From the NCBI GenBank assembly GCA_019637875.1, contig JAHBUW010000012.1, forward strand, positions 80,550 through 144,549: DNA of 64,000 bases. Direction: 5' to 3'. Made by a program: the position numbers and the translations under genes. The DNA comes from Pseudobdellovibrionaceae bacterium (lineage in GTDB: Bacteria; Bdellovibrionota; Bdellovibrionia; Bdellovibrionales; Bdellovibrionaceae). Under the pieces are notes generated by a model. The model made no database searches, had not been told where the DNA came from, and saw nothing but the letters and a program-made list of their open reading frames with translations. Below, in pieces: positions 33,146-41,309 of the stretch; the stretch's first letter is position 1, and each line of letters begins with the position of its first letter.

Positions 33146-33459
33146 GACTCGCGCTGATCGCTCTGTCCGCGCTTGTCTTCGCGGGCTGTGCGCACTCCAT
33201 TCACCAGGTCCATACGTCGGACTTCGTGCCGATGGCGGAGCTTGAGAGCGGCAAAGTCGTGCGCGGTTACGCCGAGCAGTTCGTCATCATGGGCTTCGTG
33301 CAAGAAACGGATTACGTGAACCAGGCCTACGCCGACATTCAACGTCAGTGTCCGCGCGGTCAGATCACCGGCATCACGACGCAGCTCTCGACGAGCATGG
33401 GCTTTTTCTCGTGGACCAATAAGGCCCTCATGCAGGGACTTTGCACCGGCGGAAACTAA
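33142..33459 (+). CDS. lipoprotein 3 of a three-paralogue operon
   Basis: 105 residues, signal LALIALSALVFAGC with lipobox. The mature part FVIMGFVQETDYVNQAYADI then QRQCPRGQITGITTQLST aligns with lipoprotein 2 and, less closely, with lipoprotein 1. The shortest of the three, with no tail. It begins in the stop of gene 2 (ATGA) and its own stop overlaps the convergent MFS gene by 4 bases. Confidence 0.78.
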   Translation: MRLALIALSALVFAGCAHSIHQVHTSDFVPMAELESGKVVRGYAEQFVIMGFVQETDYVNQAYADIQRQCPRGQITGITTQLSTSMGFFSWTNKALMQGLCTGGN

Positions 33460-34637
33460 GTCTTCCGGCGAAACGCGTAGATCAGAAGTGCCAGGGCGGG
33501 AAGAGTCAATCCCGCCCAGGACGTGAGCTCCCATCCCCCGCGGGCGTAAGCCCAAGCCCCCAAAGTCGATCCGGCCGCACCGCCGATGAAAATGATCGCG
33601 ATGTAAAGACCGTTCAGGCGTCCGCGCGTGTGCGCGGGCAGCATGAAGATCGTGCGCTGTCCAAGGACAAGGTGCGCACTCACGCCGGCGTCGAGTAAAA
33701 TAGCGGCGGCCAGTAAACCCATCAGCGCAAGTGAACTTCCCCGTTCGACGATGAGCCCATCATTGAAGTGATGCCCGATGACGAAGCTGAACGCGCCCGC
33801 GCCCAGCGCGATCCAAGTCGCGCGCCGGGTGTGCCCGCGATCCGCCATACGCCCGGCGAAGGGGGCGGCGACCGCGCCCGAAACGCCGGCCAGCGCGAAG
33901 ACCGCGATTCCTGTCTGCGACAAGCCGAAGTCCGGGCCCGCGAGGTAAAGCGGGACCGCCGTCCAGAAAAGGCAGAACGCCCCGAACAGGCAGCCTTGAT
34001 AGAACGCGCGTTCGCGCAGTGCGGGCGTCGTTTTTAAAAGTGTCCACATCGAGGCGAGCAGACTCGGATAACGCAGTCCCAACGAAGCCGGGCGCCGCTC
34101 GGGGAGAAGCGCGCGCAAAGCGAGGGCCAGGATCGTCATCAACGCCGCGGACAACATGAAGATCGCGTGCCAGCCGAAGAAACTTGTCATGAAACTCGAG
34201 AGCGGCCGCGAGAGCATGATCCCGATCATGAGTCCGCTCATCATCGAACCCACGACCTGCCCGCGGCGCTCCTCGCTCGCGAAGTGTGCCGCGTAGGGGA
34301 CGAGGATCTGGACCGTCGAGGTGCCCAGGCCCGTCGCGAAGGCCGCCGCGAAGTAGGGCAGCGCCTGATCCGCGAAGATCAATCCCAGTAGACCGAAGAT
34401 CGCGATCGAGAGCATGGACAGGATCAACCGACGATTTTCGATGAGGTCGACGAGCGGCACCGCGAAAAGAACGCCGAGTCCGTAGCCGATCTGCGTGAGC
34501 GTCACGACGAGGCCCGCGGCGGCGGGATCGATGCCGAGGGCTTCGCTGATTTCGCGGACCAGGGGTTGCGCGTAGTAGAGATTCGCGGCGACCACGCCCA
34601 CCGCAATTGTCAGAAGAAAAAGCACCGCACGGGACAT
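33456..34637 (-). CDS. major facilitator superfamily exporter
   Basis: 393 residues with about 12 hydrophobic segments. The loop GQVVGSMMSGLMIGIMLSRP and the N-terminal VVAANLYYAQPLVREIS are typical of drug-efflux MFS permeases of the EmrD/Bcr type; the sequence ends in a short basic tail. Substrate cannot be told from sequence. It is monocistronic and convergent with the lipoprotein operon. Confidence 0.87.
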   Translation of the reverse strand: MSRAVLFLLTIAVGVVAANLYYAQPLVREISEALGIDPAAAGLVVTLTQIGYGLGVLFAVPLVDLIENRRLILSMLSIAIFGLLGLIFADQALPYFAAAFATGLGTSTVQILVPYAAHFASEERRGQVVGSMMSGLMIGIMLSRPLSSFMTSFFGWHAIFMLSAALMTILALALRALLPERRPASLGLRYPSLLASMWTLLKTTPALRERAFYQGCLFGAFCLFWTAVPLYLAGPDFGLSQTGIAVFALAGVSGAVAAPFAGRMADRGHTRRATWIALGAGAFSFVIGHHFNDGLIVERGSSLALMGLLAAAILLDAGVSAHLVLGQRTIFMLPAHTRGRLNGLYIAIIFIGGAAGSTLGAWAYARGGWELTSWAGLTLPALALLIYAFRRKT

Positions 34638-34686
34638 GGCGCGACTTTACGCCCGGGGGACGGGCTCCGCAACTGGAGCTTTTCTT

Positions 34687-35529
34687 CTAATGTTTGTCCA
34701 GGAAGTTCGGCACCGGGGACGACTGGTAGTCGGCGCCGCCGCCTTCGGGTTTCAGATCTTCGAGGGACAGATCGAAGTACTCGATCCGGCCGTTTCGCTC
34801 GTAAGCGATGCAGCCTTTTTCGTTGGCGCTGATGTTGAAACCCGCGCCCCACCAGTAGTAACCGGGAAGGCCGCCGGTCGTATTGTGTTTGTGCGTGGGG
34901 TTTTGCACGAGGGCGAGTTCGCCCTTTGCGCGGTTATCGCCGACGAGGTTGCGCGAGAAAAAGCGCCACTGCAACCGACGATCGGGCAGTAGCTGTGAGT
35001 TGTCGTCGGTCATGCGGAGCTGTTCGGCCGTATGGTAAACGACGAGGAGTTCGGGATCGTGGAAGAAACGGTTGTAGGTCTTCGACATCTCTTTCACGGG
35101 CGAGTTGCGGTATTCGGCCGCGTACTTCGCTTCGGGAATCAGGAAATGCGAGTGGCCCATGTCGGGGAAGAAAAGCCCGTCGATGTAGTCGTTACGGAAG
35201 GCGGTCTCGACGTGGCGGATGACGCTCAAAACGAAGCGGTAGGGAAGCTCGACGTGACCGCCGCGGTCCGCGCCGAACGGCAGCATCAGCGAGCCGCGGT
35301 TCTCATCCCAGTAGGCGCGATCGGGCAGGCGTTTCGCGCCGGAGTAGATCTCGCGGAATTTCTCGATCATCTCGGGTAGCGAAAAGTTCCAGTGAAAGTC
35401 GTTTGAATGCAGTCGGGGATCGTTCGCGCCCTCGCGTGCGCAGCGAAGCTGAAGGTCGCGCGGAAGATTCGGAGCGGCGGCGGCGCCGATGGAGAGGGTC
35501 AAAAGGCAAAGGGTGATGATCGCGCGCAT
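34687..35529 (-). CDS. exported protein of unknown function
   Basis: 280 residues with a signal peptide (IITLCLLTLSIGAAAA). The mature protein has several histidine- and aspartate-containing patches (FFPDMGHSHFLIP, NPTHKHNTTGG) that could bind metal, and two cysteines far apart. No family recognised. It lies 49 bases downstream of nothing else on this strand, so it is probably transcribed alone. Confidence 0.7.
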   Translation of the reverse strand: MRAIITLCLLTLSIGAAAAPNLPRDLQLRCAREGANDPRLHSNDFHWNFSLPEMIEKFREIYSGAKRLPDRAYWDENRGSLMLPFGADRGGHVELPYRFVLSVIRHVETAFRNDYIDGLFFPDMGHSHFLIPEAKYAAEYRNSPVKEMSKTYNRFFHDPELLVVYHTAEQLRMTDDNSQLLPDRRLQWRFFSRNLVGDNRAKGELALVQNPTHKHNTTGGLPGYYWWGAGFNISANEKGCIAYERNGRIEYFDLSLEDLKPEGGGADYQSSPVPNFLDKH

Positions 35530-35662
35530 GGGGCCTCCGTTCGTTTTTCCGAGGGTCGGCTCAGGGTTAGTCGGAGGGGGTGCGGGCGCGCAAGGGACGG
35601 GGGCTTCGCTGTAAAATGGACAGTGCGTTTCGTGGGGACGCGCTGATGCGTCCCATTCGGGA

Positions 35663-36589
35663 TTATTTGGGAAGGATCTCGGTCATGGTTTTCATGATCT
35701 CGAGGGGATAGCGGCCCAGGGCATTGATCATGTATTTCTTGGCCGCCTCGGCGCGGGGGACGCCCTCGAAAGCGACCATGCGGTCCAGGGCATTGGCGGC
35801 GGCGACGTAGATCGCCAGCGGCTCCATTTGTGACTCTTTCAGGCCGTTGGGGAAGCCACCGCCGTCGATATACTCTTCGTGCTGGGCGATGATTTTTACG
35901 ACCTGCGTGTCCATGTGTTTGAGCGCCTGGAGTTTGCGGGCTCCTTCCGCGGGATGGCTGCGATAGTACTTCATCTCGTCTTCGGAAAACTGCGCGAGCG
36001 GGCGGGCGATCTCGATGGCGGAATGGAAGTGCTCGATGTCGTGAAGAAGCGACGCGAGCACCAGAATCTGGATCGCGCGTTTGTCGAACTTGCCGATTTT
36101 TTGCGCCGCCGCGGTCGCGAGTGTCGCGACCGTGACACCGTGATGGGCGATGGAGCGGTCGATGTTTTCGATCTGCAAGATGATCCCGGCGGCGCGCGCC
36201 TCGGCGGCAAGGAACTGGGCGAAACGTTCGGAATCCTCTTTCGCTTTTTGGTAATGCTCGGGGCTTTCGGGATTTTCGAAAACGGCCTCGGCGGCACTTT
36301 CTTTGATGCCTTGGACGATCTCGCAGCGGACCTCGAGCGGCTTGCCGCTGAGGGGATCGAACGCCATCGAGATGTTGCGTGAAAGGTAAGTGCGGTAGTT
36401 CGCCTCTTCGTCGGGAATGATGAACATCTTCTTGAGTTTTTTCTCGCGCAGACGTTTCAGGCGCGGCCCTTCGAAGCTGTCCCCTTGCCGCAAATACAGA
36501 ATGTAGCGGTCGTTGATCTTGATGTACGCGTTGAAATCGATGGGGACATCCCCACGCAAAGTCGAGACGCGAATGGGGAGGAAATTCAT
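35663..36589 (-). CDS. HD-GYP-like domain protein with a degenerate motif
   Basis: 308 residues. Residues about 1-70 form the small N-terminal domain often seen before HD-GYP domains (FNAYIKINDRYILYLRQGD, KKMFII). The HD part has LLHDIEHF, then HPAEGARKL and QHEEYIDGGGFPNGL, so HD and the third-helix histidine are kept while the GYP signature is changed to GFP. HD-GYP proteins degrade cyclic di-GMP; here activity may be changed or lost. The ATG at 36589 replaces a TTG six bases upstream. It is divergent from the gene at 36626. Confidence 0.83.
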   Translation of the reverse strand: MNFLPIRVSTLRGDVPIDFNAYIKINDRYILYLRQGDSFEGPRLKRLREKKLKKMFIIPDEEANYRTYLSRNISMAFDPLSGKPLEVRCEIVQGIKESAAEAVFENPESPEHYQKAKEDSERFAQFLAAEARAAGIILQIENIDRSIAHHGVTVATLATAAAQKIGKFDKRAIQILVLASLLHDIEHFHSAIEIARPLAQFSEDEMKYYRSHPAEGARKLQALKHMDTQVVKIIAQHEEYIDGGGFPNGLKESQMEPLAIYVAAANALDRMVAFEGVPRAEAAKKYMINALGRYPLEIMKTMTEILPK

Positions 36590-36625
36590 TTCCAAGGCGC
36601 TCTCCGGACTGTTAGGCTTGTTTCC

Positions 36626-37147
36626 ATGTCAGCACAAGATTTGAAATTGATGAATGAATTTCGAGGTCGGGCCCAGCCACTGATCGTGCAAATGACCGGA
36701 ATTCTGGAAGAGGTCGAGGGTCAATTGCCCTCGGCCGCGCGGCTGACGGAGTTCGCGCGCATCATCGACCTCATTCATCAGACGAGCCGGACCTTGGGGC
36801 AGGGGGCGGACAATCTTATGCACCCCATCCACCGCATCGGCGATTACGCCCTGATCTGCCGGGCGGTCGCGCAACAAACCGCCGAGATCACCGAAAATCA
36901 AACGCTCTTCGATACGGCGGTCGCGCTTCTGATGGACGCGACCGAAGTGCTGAACGAGATGGTCGAAATGAAGGGCGAGGGGAAGGAAGATCCGGTCCGT
37001 AAATTCCTGAATCAAAAGCTGGTCGAGCGGCTGCAATGGCTGAACTACCAGTTTCGCGGGATGATCCCGAAGAGCAAGATCCCCGAGGACAAAAAGCTCA
37101 ATCAGGGCGACATCGACGATCTGCTGAAGAAGCTGGGCGTGGCTTAG
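36626..37147 (+). CDS. small helical protein of unknown function
   Basis: 173 residues, no signal and no membrane segment, predicted all-helical. The sequence has the look of a histidine-phosphotransfer or regulator-binding bundle (RIIDLIHQTSRTLG), yet no firm match. The C-terminus NQGDIDDLLKKLG resembles the FliM N-terminal peptide (SQDEIDALL) that binds CheY-type receivers. Divergent from the HD-GYP-like gene 36 bases away, so the two may share a control region and a pathway. Confidence 0.6.
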   Translation: MSAQDLKLMNEFRGRAQPLIVQMTGILEEVEGQLPSAARLTEFARIIDLIHQTSRTLGQGADNLMHPIHRIGDYALICRAVAQQTAEITENQTLFDTAVALLMDATEVLNEMVEMKGEGKEDPVRKFLNQKLVERLQWLNYQFRGMIPKSKIPEDKKLNQGDIDDLLKKLGVA

Positions 37148-37568
37148 GCGGGGGCGGGCTTACGTGGGCTCGCTGCGGAGTTCGCGTTGGTTTGGAATCG
37201 GATTTTGATCCTGCGCCCCACATCCCTTCCGAATCGCAATTCAGGTTTGGCTCACGATGCCGTCCGCGGACAACACTGGATATCCAGTGCTCATTGGAGA
37301 AAGCTTGTTAATCCACAAGAAATTCATACATCGTTTTAGCGGCGCAACGTGTTCGAAGTTTTCCGAGCGCAAATATAAAAATCTGTTGACCGATTTTCTC
37401 GCTCGCGAGGAACGCTTTGAGCGCGAGGAGGCTCCGTGGATCGAAAAATTTGAATTTGGGTCGGCAAAGATCGCCGCAAGAGCCTGTCCGTGGCAATAGC
37501 GAGAGGTTTGCCTCAGGTTCTCCATCGCGAAAACGTCTCTCCCAAAAAAACCGTGTTAAACAAAAGCC
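37148..37568. other. 421-base gap without convincing gene; more AT-rich
   Basis: The stretch is visibly richer in A and T than its surroundings. An open frame of 80 codons (37257-37499, plus) has no good ribosome site and no recognised content. It contains the perfect palindrome CACTGGATATCCAGTG (37274-37289). I see nothing else in it. Confidence 0.6.
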
Positions 37569-38213
37569 ATGACGAATCAAGAGCTACACCTCAAAACCAA
37601 ATCCGTCGCGAAAACTTATCTGCAGATCGAGGCTGACCTGGTGGCGCTCCTGATCGAGATGGATCGTCGCCGCGCCTTCCGCGATCTTGGGTACGCGAGT
37701 CTCTTTCAGTACTGCGTGCTCGAACTCAAACTCTCCGAAGCGGTGACGTCGGCGTTCATCACCGTCTCCAGAAAAGCCGCGGTCGTTCCCGATCTGATGG
37801 AGGCTCTCGAGGCTCAAGTCCTTACGGTATCGAAAGCCGCGAAGATCACGTCCGCACTGGATATCCAGCACGTCGAAGAAACCAAGCAAGTGATCGAGTT
37901 CGCTTCTCAGCATTCGGCCGCGGAAACGGAAAAGTGGCTTCGTGAGAAGAAGGGGCTCGAGACTCTCCATACGCTGAAAATCGATTCAGCCACCATGGCG
38001 AAACTCAAAAAAGCGCGGACTCTCACGAAACGCGATCTCACACTCGAAGAGACCCTGAATATGTCCCTGGACGAGTACATCCAAAGGCACGATCCGCTTG
38101 AGAAAGCGAAGCGCCGTTTCGAGCGTGAACGCTCGGCGGAAGAGCGTCTCGCCCGCGACGAGGCCAAGAAAGAAATCCTGAATCACAAAAGCTCAAACGG
38201 CGTTGGATATCCA
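37277..38213. repeat. three TGGATATCCA palindromes around the HNH gene
   Basis: The 10-bp palindrome TGGATATCCA lies at 37277-37286, 37858-37867 and 38204-38213. The first is embedded in a 16-bp perfect palindrome upstream of the HNH gene, the other two are inside its coding region. Three copies within 1 kb is far above chance for a 10-mer. Confidence 0.6.
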
Positions 38214-38456
38214 GCGGAGCGGGCTCGGCCGCTGTGCCCGCCGGGAAAGCGCCGACCGCTTCCGGCGCACGTCAAACATCTCGTGATCCGTCGGGACGAA
38301 AATCGTTGCACCCACGAGATCCGGCCGGGGCTCCGCTGCGACCACAGAAAATTCTTAGAGATTCATCACCGGCGGCCTCTCTCGGAAGGCGGGCGGAATG
38401 TGATGGAAAATCTTGAGCTTCTTTGTTCCGCGCATCACCGGTCGAGACATCGGTAG
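37569..38456 (+). CDS. HNH endonuclease of the Bdellovibrio-type multi-copy family
   Basis: 295 residues. N-terminal helical region (about 1-140) with DLGYASLFQYCVLELKLSE, typical of a family of HNH proteins that occur in many copies in Bdellovibrio-like genomes. A charged linker with GKRRPLPAHVKHLVIRRDE leads to the C-terminal HNH: CTHEIRPGLRCDH, then HHRRPLSEGGRNVMENLELL and CSAHHRSRH, with paired cysteines for zinc. The upstream gap is AT-rich, suggesting acquired DNA. Target sequence unknown. ATG about 20 bases after an A-rich leader; no strong Shine-Dalgarno visible. Confidence 0.82.
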   Translation: MTNQELHLKTKSVAKTYLQIEADLVALLIEMDRRRAFRDLGYASLFQYCVLELKLSEAVTSAFITVSRKAAVVPDLMEALEAQVLTVSKAAKITSALDIQHVEETKQVIEFASQHSAAETEKWLREKKGLETLHTLKIDSATMAKLKKARTLTKRDLTLEETLNMSLDEYIQRHDPLEKAKRRFERERSAEERLARDEAKKEILNHKSSNGVGYPAERARPLCPPGKRRPLPAHVKHLVIRRDENRCTHEIRPGLRCDHRKFLEIHHRRPLSEGGRNVMENLELLCSAHHRSRHR

Positions 38457-38530
38457 AGCTGAGTTTTGACGAATCCAGTCGTGGCGGCACGAAGGGCGCG
38501 GCTCGGCCGGGGGCTGGTTTTTGGATCTTC

Positions 38531-39133
38531 TTACCGCCGCCGCAAACTCACAACGAAGCGCACGAGCTGCACGCTCCACAGCAGCGCGAACAGCGTCCCG
38601 AACTTCACGAGGTCGGCCTTTTCGATGGACAGGACGTGCGCCGTGACCAGAAACGCCGCGAGGTGGACCGCGCGGTGGATGTTCTTCCAGTCCCGGCCGC
38701 CCAGACGGCGCACCGAAAAATCGTTCGACGTCGCGGCCAAAAGGCCCAGCAGCAAAAACGCGAGCGAGCCGAACATCAGGTAGGGCTTCGAGATCATTTG
38801 TTCAAAGGCCTTCGCCTCAAACCCCTCGTAGGCCAAATACAAAAAGACGTGGCCGCACAAAATCACGAAGGTCCATACGCCCAAAAAGCGCCGGGTCAGC
38901 ACGAGCGCCCGCAGCCCCACCGGCCGCGCACGCACGAACGCGAGCGCCGCCCCCACCAGCAAATTCAGCAGTAAAAAATAAAGCGCGACCTCGCCCATCA
39001 GGTGATTGAGCGTCTTCGCCGGATCCGCGCCCAGTCGGTCCGCGAAGATCAGGTAGATCCAGTAGACCAAAGGGATCAGCGACAGAACCTTCAACACGCG
39101 TGCGAGCGTCTTCGCCGTCAGGGGGGCCGTCAT
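38531..39133 (-). CDS. msrQ: MsrQ, heme-binding membrane subunit of methionine sulfoxide reductase
   Basis: 200 residues, about six membrane helices, ferric-reductase-like fold (NHLMGEVALYFLLLNLLVG, RRFLGVWTFVILCGHVFLYL, NIHRAVHLAAFLVTAHVLS). The conserved histidines in GHVF, IHRAVH and AHVLS bind heme. It passes electrons to the periplasmic MsrP, encoded 10 bases upstream, to repair oxidised methionines in envelope proteins. Confidence 0.93.
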   Translation of the reverse strand: MTAPLTAKTLARVLKVLSLIPLVYWIYLIFADRLGADPAKTLNHLMGEVALYFLLLNLLVGAALAFVRARPVGLRALVLTRRFLGVWTFVILCGHVFLYLAYEGFEAKAFEQMISKPYLMFGSLAFLLLGLLAATSNDFSVRRLGGRDWKNIHRAVHLAAFLVTAHVLSIEKADLVKFGTLFALLWSVQLVRFVVSLRRR

Positions 39134-39143
39134 TCGCGCCCCC

Positions 39144-40112
39144 TTAGTAGTTCTTCTTCAGGTCGAGGCCCGTGTACAGACTTGCGACCTCTTTGGCGTA
39201 ACCGTTGAACAGCAAAGTGGGTTGCCGCTTCGGGAAAAAGCTTTTCGAAAGAACCCGCTCGGTCGCCTGCGACCAGCGCGGGTGATCGACCTCGGGATTC
39301 ACGTTCGCGTAAAAACCATACTCGCTCGGCGCGAGCTCTTGCCAAAGCGTCTTCGGTTGGGTGGCGGTGAATTCGATTTTCACGATCGACTTGATGCTTT
39401 TGAAGCCGTACTTCCAAGGTACGACCAAGCGCAGGGGCGCGCCATTTTGTTTCGGCAGGGGTTTACCGTAAAGCCCCGTGGCGAGCAAGGTCAGCGGATG
39501 CCGGGCTTCTTCGAGCGTGAGGCCTTCCGTATAGGGCCACGGATAGTGCGGAAGCTTCGCGATATTGGGACCGATCTTCGCGTCGCCGAAGGTCGTGAAC
39601 TTCACGAACTTCATGCCGGCCTTGGGCTTCAGCGCCGCGATCAAACGCCCCAGCTCGAAACCCGTCCACGGCACCACCATGGACCACGCCTCCACGCAGC
39701 GAAAACGGTAGACGCGCTCTTCTTCGCCGCCGCCCATTTCGATCAGCTCGCGCACGGAAAAGGCGCGCGCGTTCTCGGTGCCCGTGATTTCGACTTTCCA
39801 CGCGGCGGGATCGAGTTTCCAGTTCTTCGTCGCGGGAGTGACGTCTTTGTCGAGATTGAATTCGTAGAAATTGTTGTACGAGGTCGCGAGTTCTTCGGGC
39901 GTGAGCGAAAGGCCCGCGCCGTCGAACTTCGCGTTCTTGCGGGCGGCGCCGTAAGCCTCGGCGGTCGCAAGCCCCGCGAGTCCCGCAAGTCCCGTTCGGG
40001 AAAGGAGAACGTGGCCCAGTCCCCAAAGGCTGCCGTGCCGCATGAATTGGCGGCGGTTGCGGTAAAAAACTTCGGGAGTCACGACGAGTTTCGGATCTTC
40101 TTCGCGCTTCAT
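39144..40112 (-). CDS. msrP: MsrP, periplasmic molybdopterin methionine sulfoxide reductase subunit
   Basis: 322 residues with a Tat signal (RRQFMRHGSLWGLG). The YedY/MsrP molybdenum ligand cysteine sits in FRCVEAWSMVVPWTGF, and the region LRLVVPWKYGFKSIKSI is typical of the family. The catalytic subunit of MsrPQ for protein-bound methionine sulfoxide in the periplasm; it precedes msrQ in one operon. Confidence 0.95.
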   Translation of the reverse strand: MKREEDPKLVVTPEVFYRNRRQFMRHGSLWGLGHVLLSRTGLAGLAGLATAEAYGAARKNAKFDGAGLSLTPEELATSYNNFYEFNLDKDVTPATKNWKLDPAAWKVEITGTENARAFSVRELIEMGGGEEERVYRFRCVEAWSMVVPWTGFELGRLIAALKPKAGMKFVKFTTFGDAKIGPNIAKLPHYPWPYTEGLTLEEARHPLTLLATGLYGKPLPKQNGAPLRLVVPWKYGFKSIKSIVKIEFTATQPKTLWQELAPSEYGFYANVNPEVDHPRWSQATERVLSKSFFPKRQPTLLFNGYAKEVASLYTGLDLKKNY

Positions 40113-40178
40113 CCCCTCAGCCTGAAACCCGAGGCTTCTTCGCGCAAGCTTGGCCGCGTCAACGTCGTGAACGCGCGG

Positions 40179-41282
40179 TCAAATCAACTGGCTCCGCGTG
40201 CGCGCGGCGAGCTCGCCCAAGTCCGGATCATCCAGGAGCGCCTCGACCTCCGGAAGCAAAGCGAGCAGGCGGCGGTTGCCGATGACGACCAGGGCATTTC
40301 TCCTGAGGCCCACGGGTTTCGCGCGCGACAAAGGCGTCGTCTTCAAAAGGCGGCGCAGGTCCGTATCCGTCATCGTTAAAACCTCGCGCAGCTCCGACGC
40401 CATCGCGGCGTCGTCGCCGGGCAGAAGGGGCGCGGCATTCAAGACCGCTTCCCCGCGCAGAGGCTTCGCGTTCCACGGGCAGACGCTTTGGCAGATGTCG
40501 CAGCCGAAAAACCAATCGCCGAAGCGGGAAGAAAGCTCCGGCGGTGCGAGCGCGCGCGACTCGATCGTCCAGTACGAAATGCATTTCGTCGCGTTGAGCG
40601 CGCGCGGCGCTTCGAGCGCGCCCGTGGGGCAGGCGTCCAGGCAGCGGGTGCAGTTGCCGCAGAAATCCGGCAGCGGCGCGGGCTCCATGCTCACCGGCAC
40701 GGTCGAAAGGATCGCGCCGATGAAAAAGAACGAGCCTTTTTTGGGATGAATCAAACAGGTGTTTTTACCGACCCAGCCCAGGCCCGCTTGGCGGGCGAGA
40801 TCGCGTTCTAAAACGGGGAGTGAATCCGTGCCCGCGCGAAAACCCGCGCCGGGGAACAGCTCTTCCAAATGCCGCGCGAGGCTTTTCAGTTCATCGCCGA
40901 ACTCCTCGTGATAATCGCGGCCCCGCGCGTAGGCGGCCATACGCAAATTCGCGAAGACGCCATGAGGTTTGACGGGCGGCACGTAGGATTTGGTCACCAA
41001 AATCAGACTGCGCACGCCCGGGAGCAGCAGCGCCGGATCCCGCTTCAACGCCAAGTGGCGGGCGAGGTACTCCATCTCGCCGTGATGCCCTTTTTCAAGC
41101 CAGGCCTCGTAAGTCTCGAGCGTCTCTACGCCTTGAAACGGAATCCATTTCGCGTCCATCCAATCGCGGCACTCTTGGCGCGACGTGAGGAGGCTTTGGA
41201 GGCACTGATCGGCGTTTTGCCGCGTGGCTATTTCGGGTGTGACGGCGGTCGGCGTGCCGGTCTTTGGAGTGCCTGTGGACAA
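40179..41282 (-). CDS. queG: epoxyqueuosine reductase
   Basis: 367-residue cobalamin and iron-sulfur enzyme for the last step of tRNA queuosine synthesis. Two 4Fe-4S motifs are visible, CGNCTRCLDACPTGAL and CDICQSVCPWN, plus the family segment DSLPVLERDLARQAGLGWVG. The C-terminus has a HEAT-like repeat (RRNALVVIGNRRL), common in QueG. The start is set at a TTG preceded by GGGAG, because no ATG fits and longer frames run into cca on the other strand; the true start could be different by up to about 20 residues. Confidence 0.92.
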   Translation of the reverse strand: MSTGTPKTGTPTAVTPEIATRQNADQCLQSLLTSRQECRDWMDAKWIPFQGVETLETYEAWLEKGHHGEMEYLARHLALKRDPALLLPGVRSLILVTKSYVPPVKPHGVFANLRMAAYARGRDYHEEFGDELKSLARHLEELFPGAGFRAGTDSLPVLERDLARQAGLGWVGKNTCLIHPKKGSFFFIGAILSTVPVSMEPAPLPDFCGNCTRCLDACPTGALEAPRALNATKCISYWTIESRALAPPELSSRFGDWFFGCDICQSVCPWNAKPLRGEAVLNAAPLLPGDDAAMASELREVLTMTDTDLRRLLKTTPLSRAKPVGLRRNALVVIGNRRLLALLPEVEALLDDPDLGELAARTRSQLI

Positions 41283-41309
41283 ACTGAAAACTCCCTGTTC
41301 TGATGGGGC

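Noticed and set aside
37257..37499. 80-codon frame upstream of the HNH gene
   Set aside because: No ribosome site, no recognised content, and it lies in an AT-rich stretch with a palindrome. Kept only as part of the gap description.
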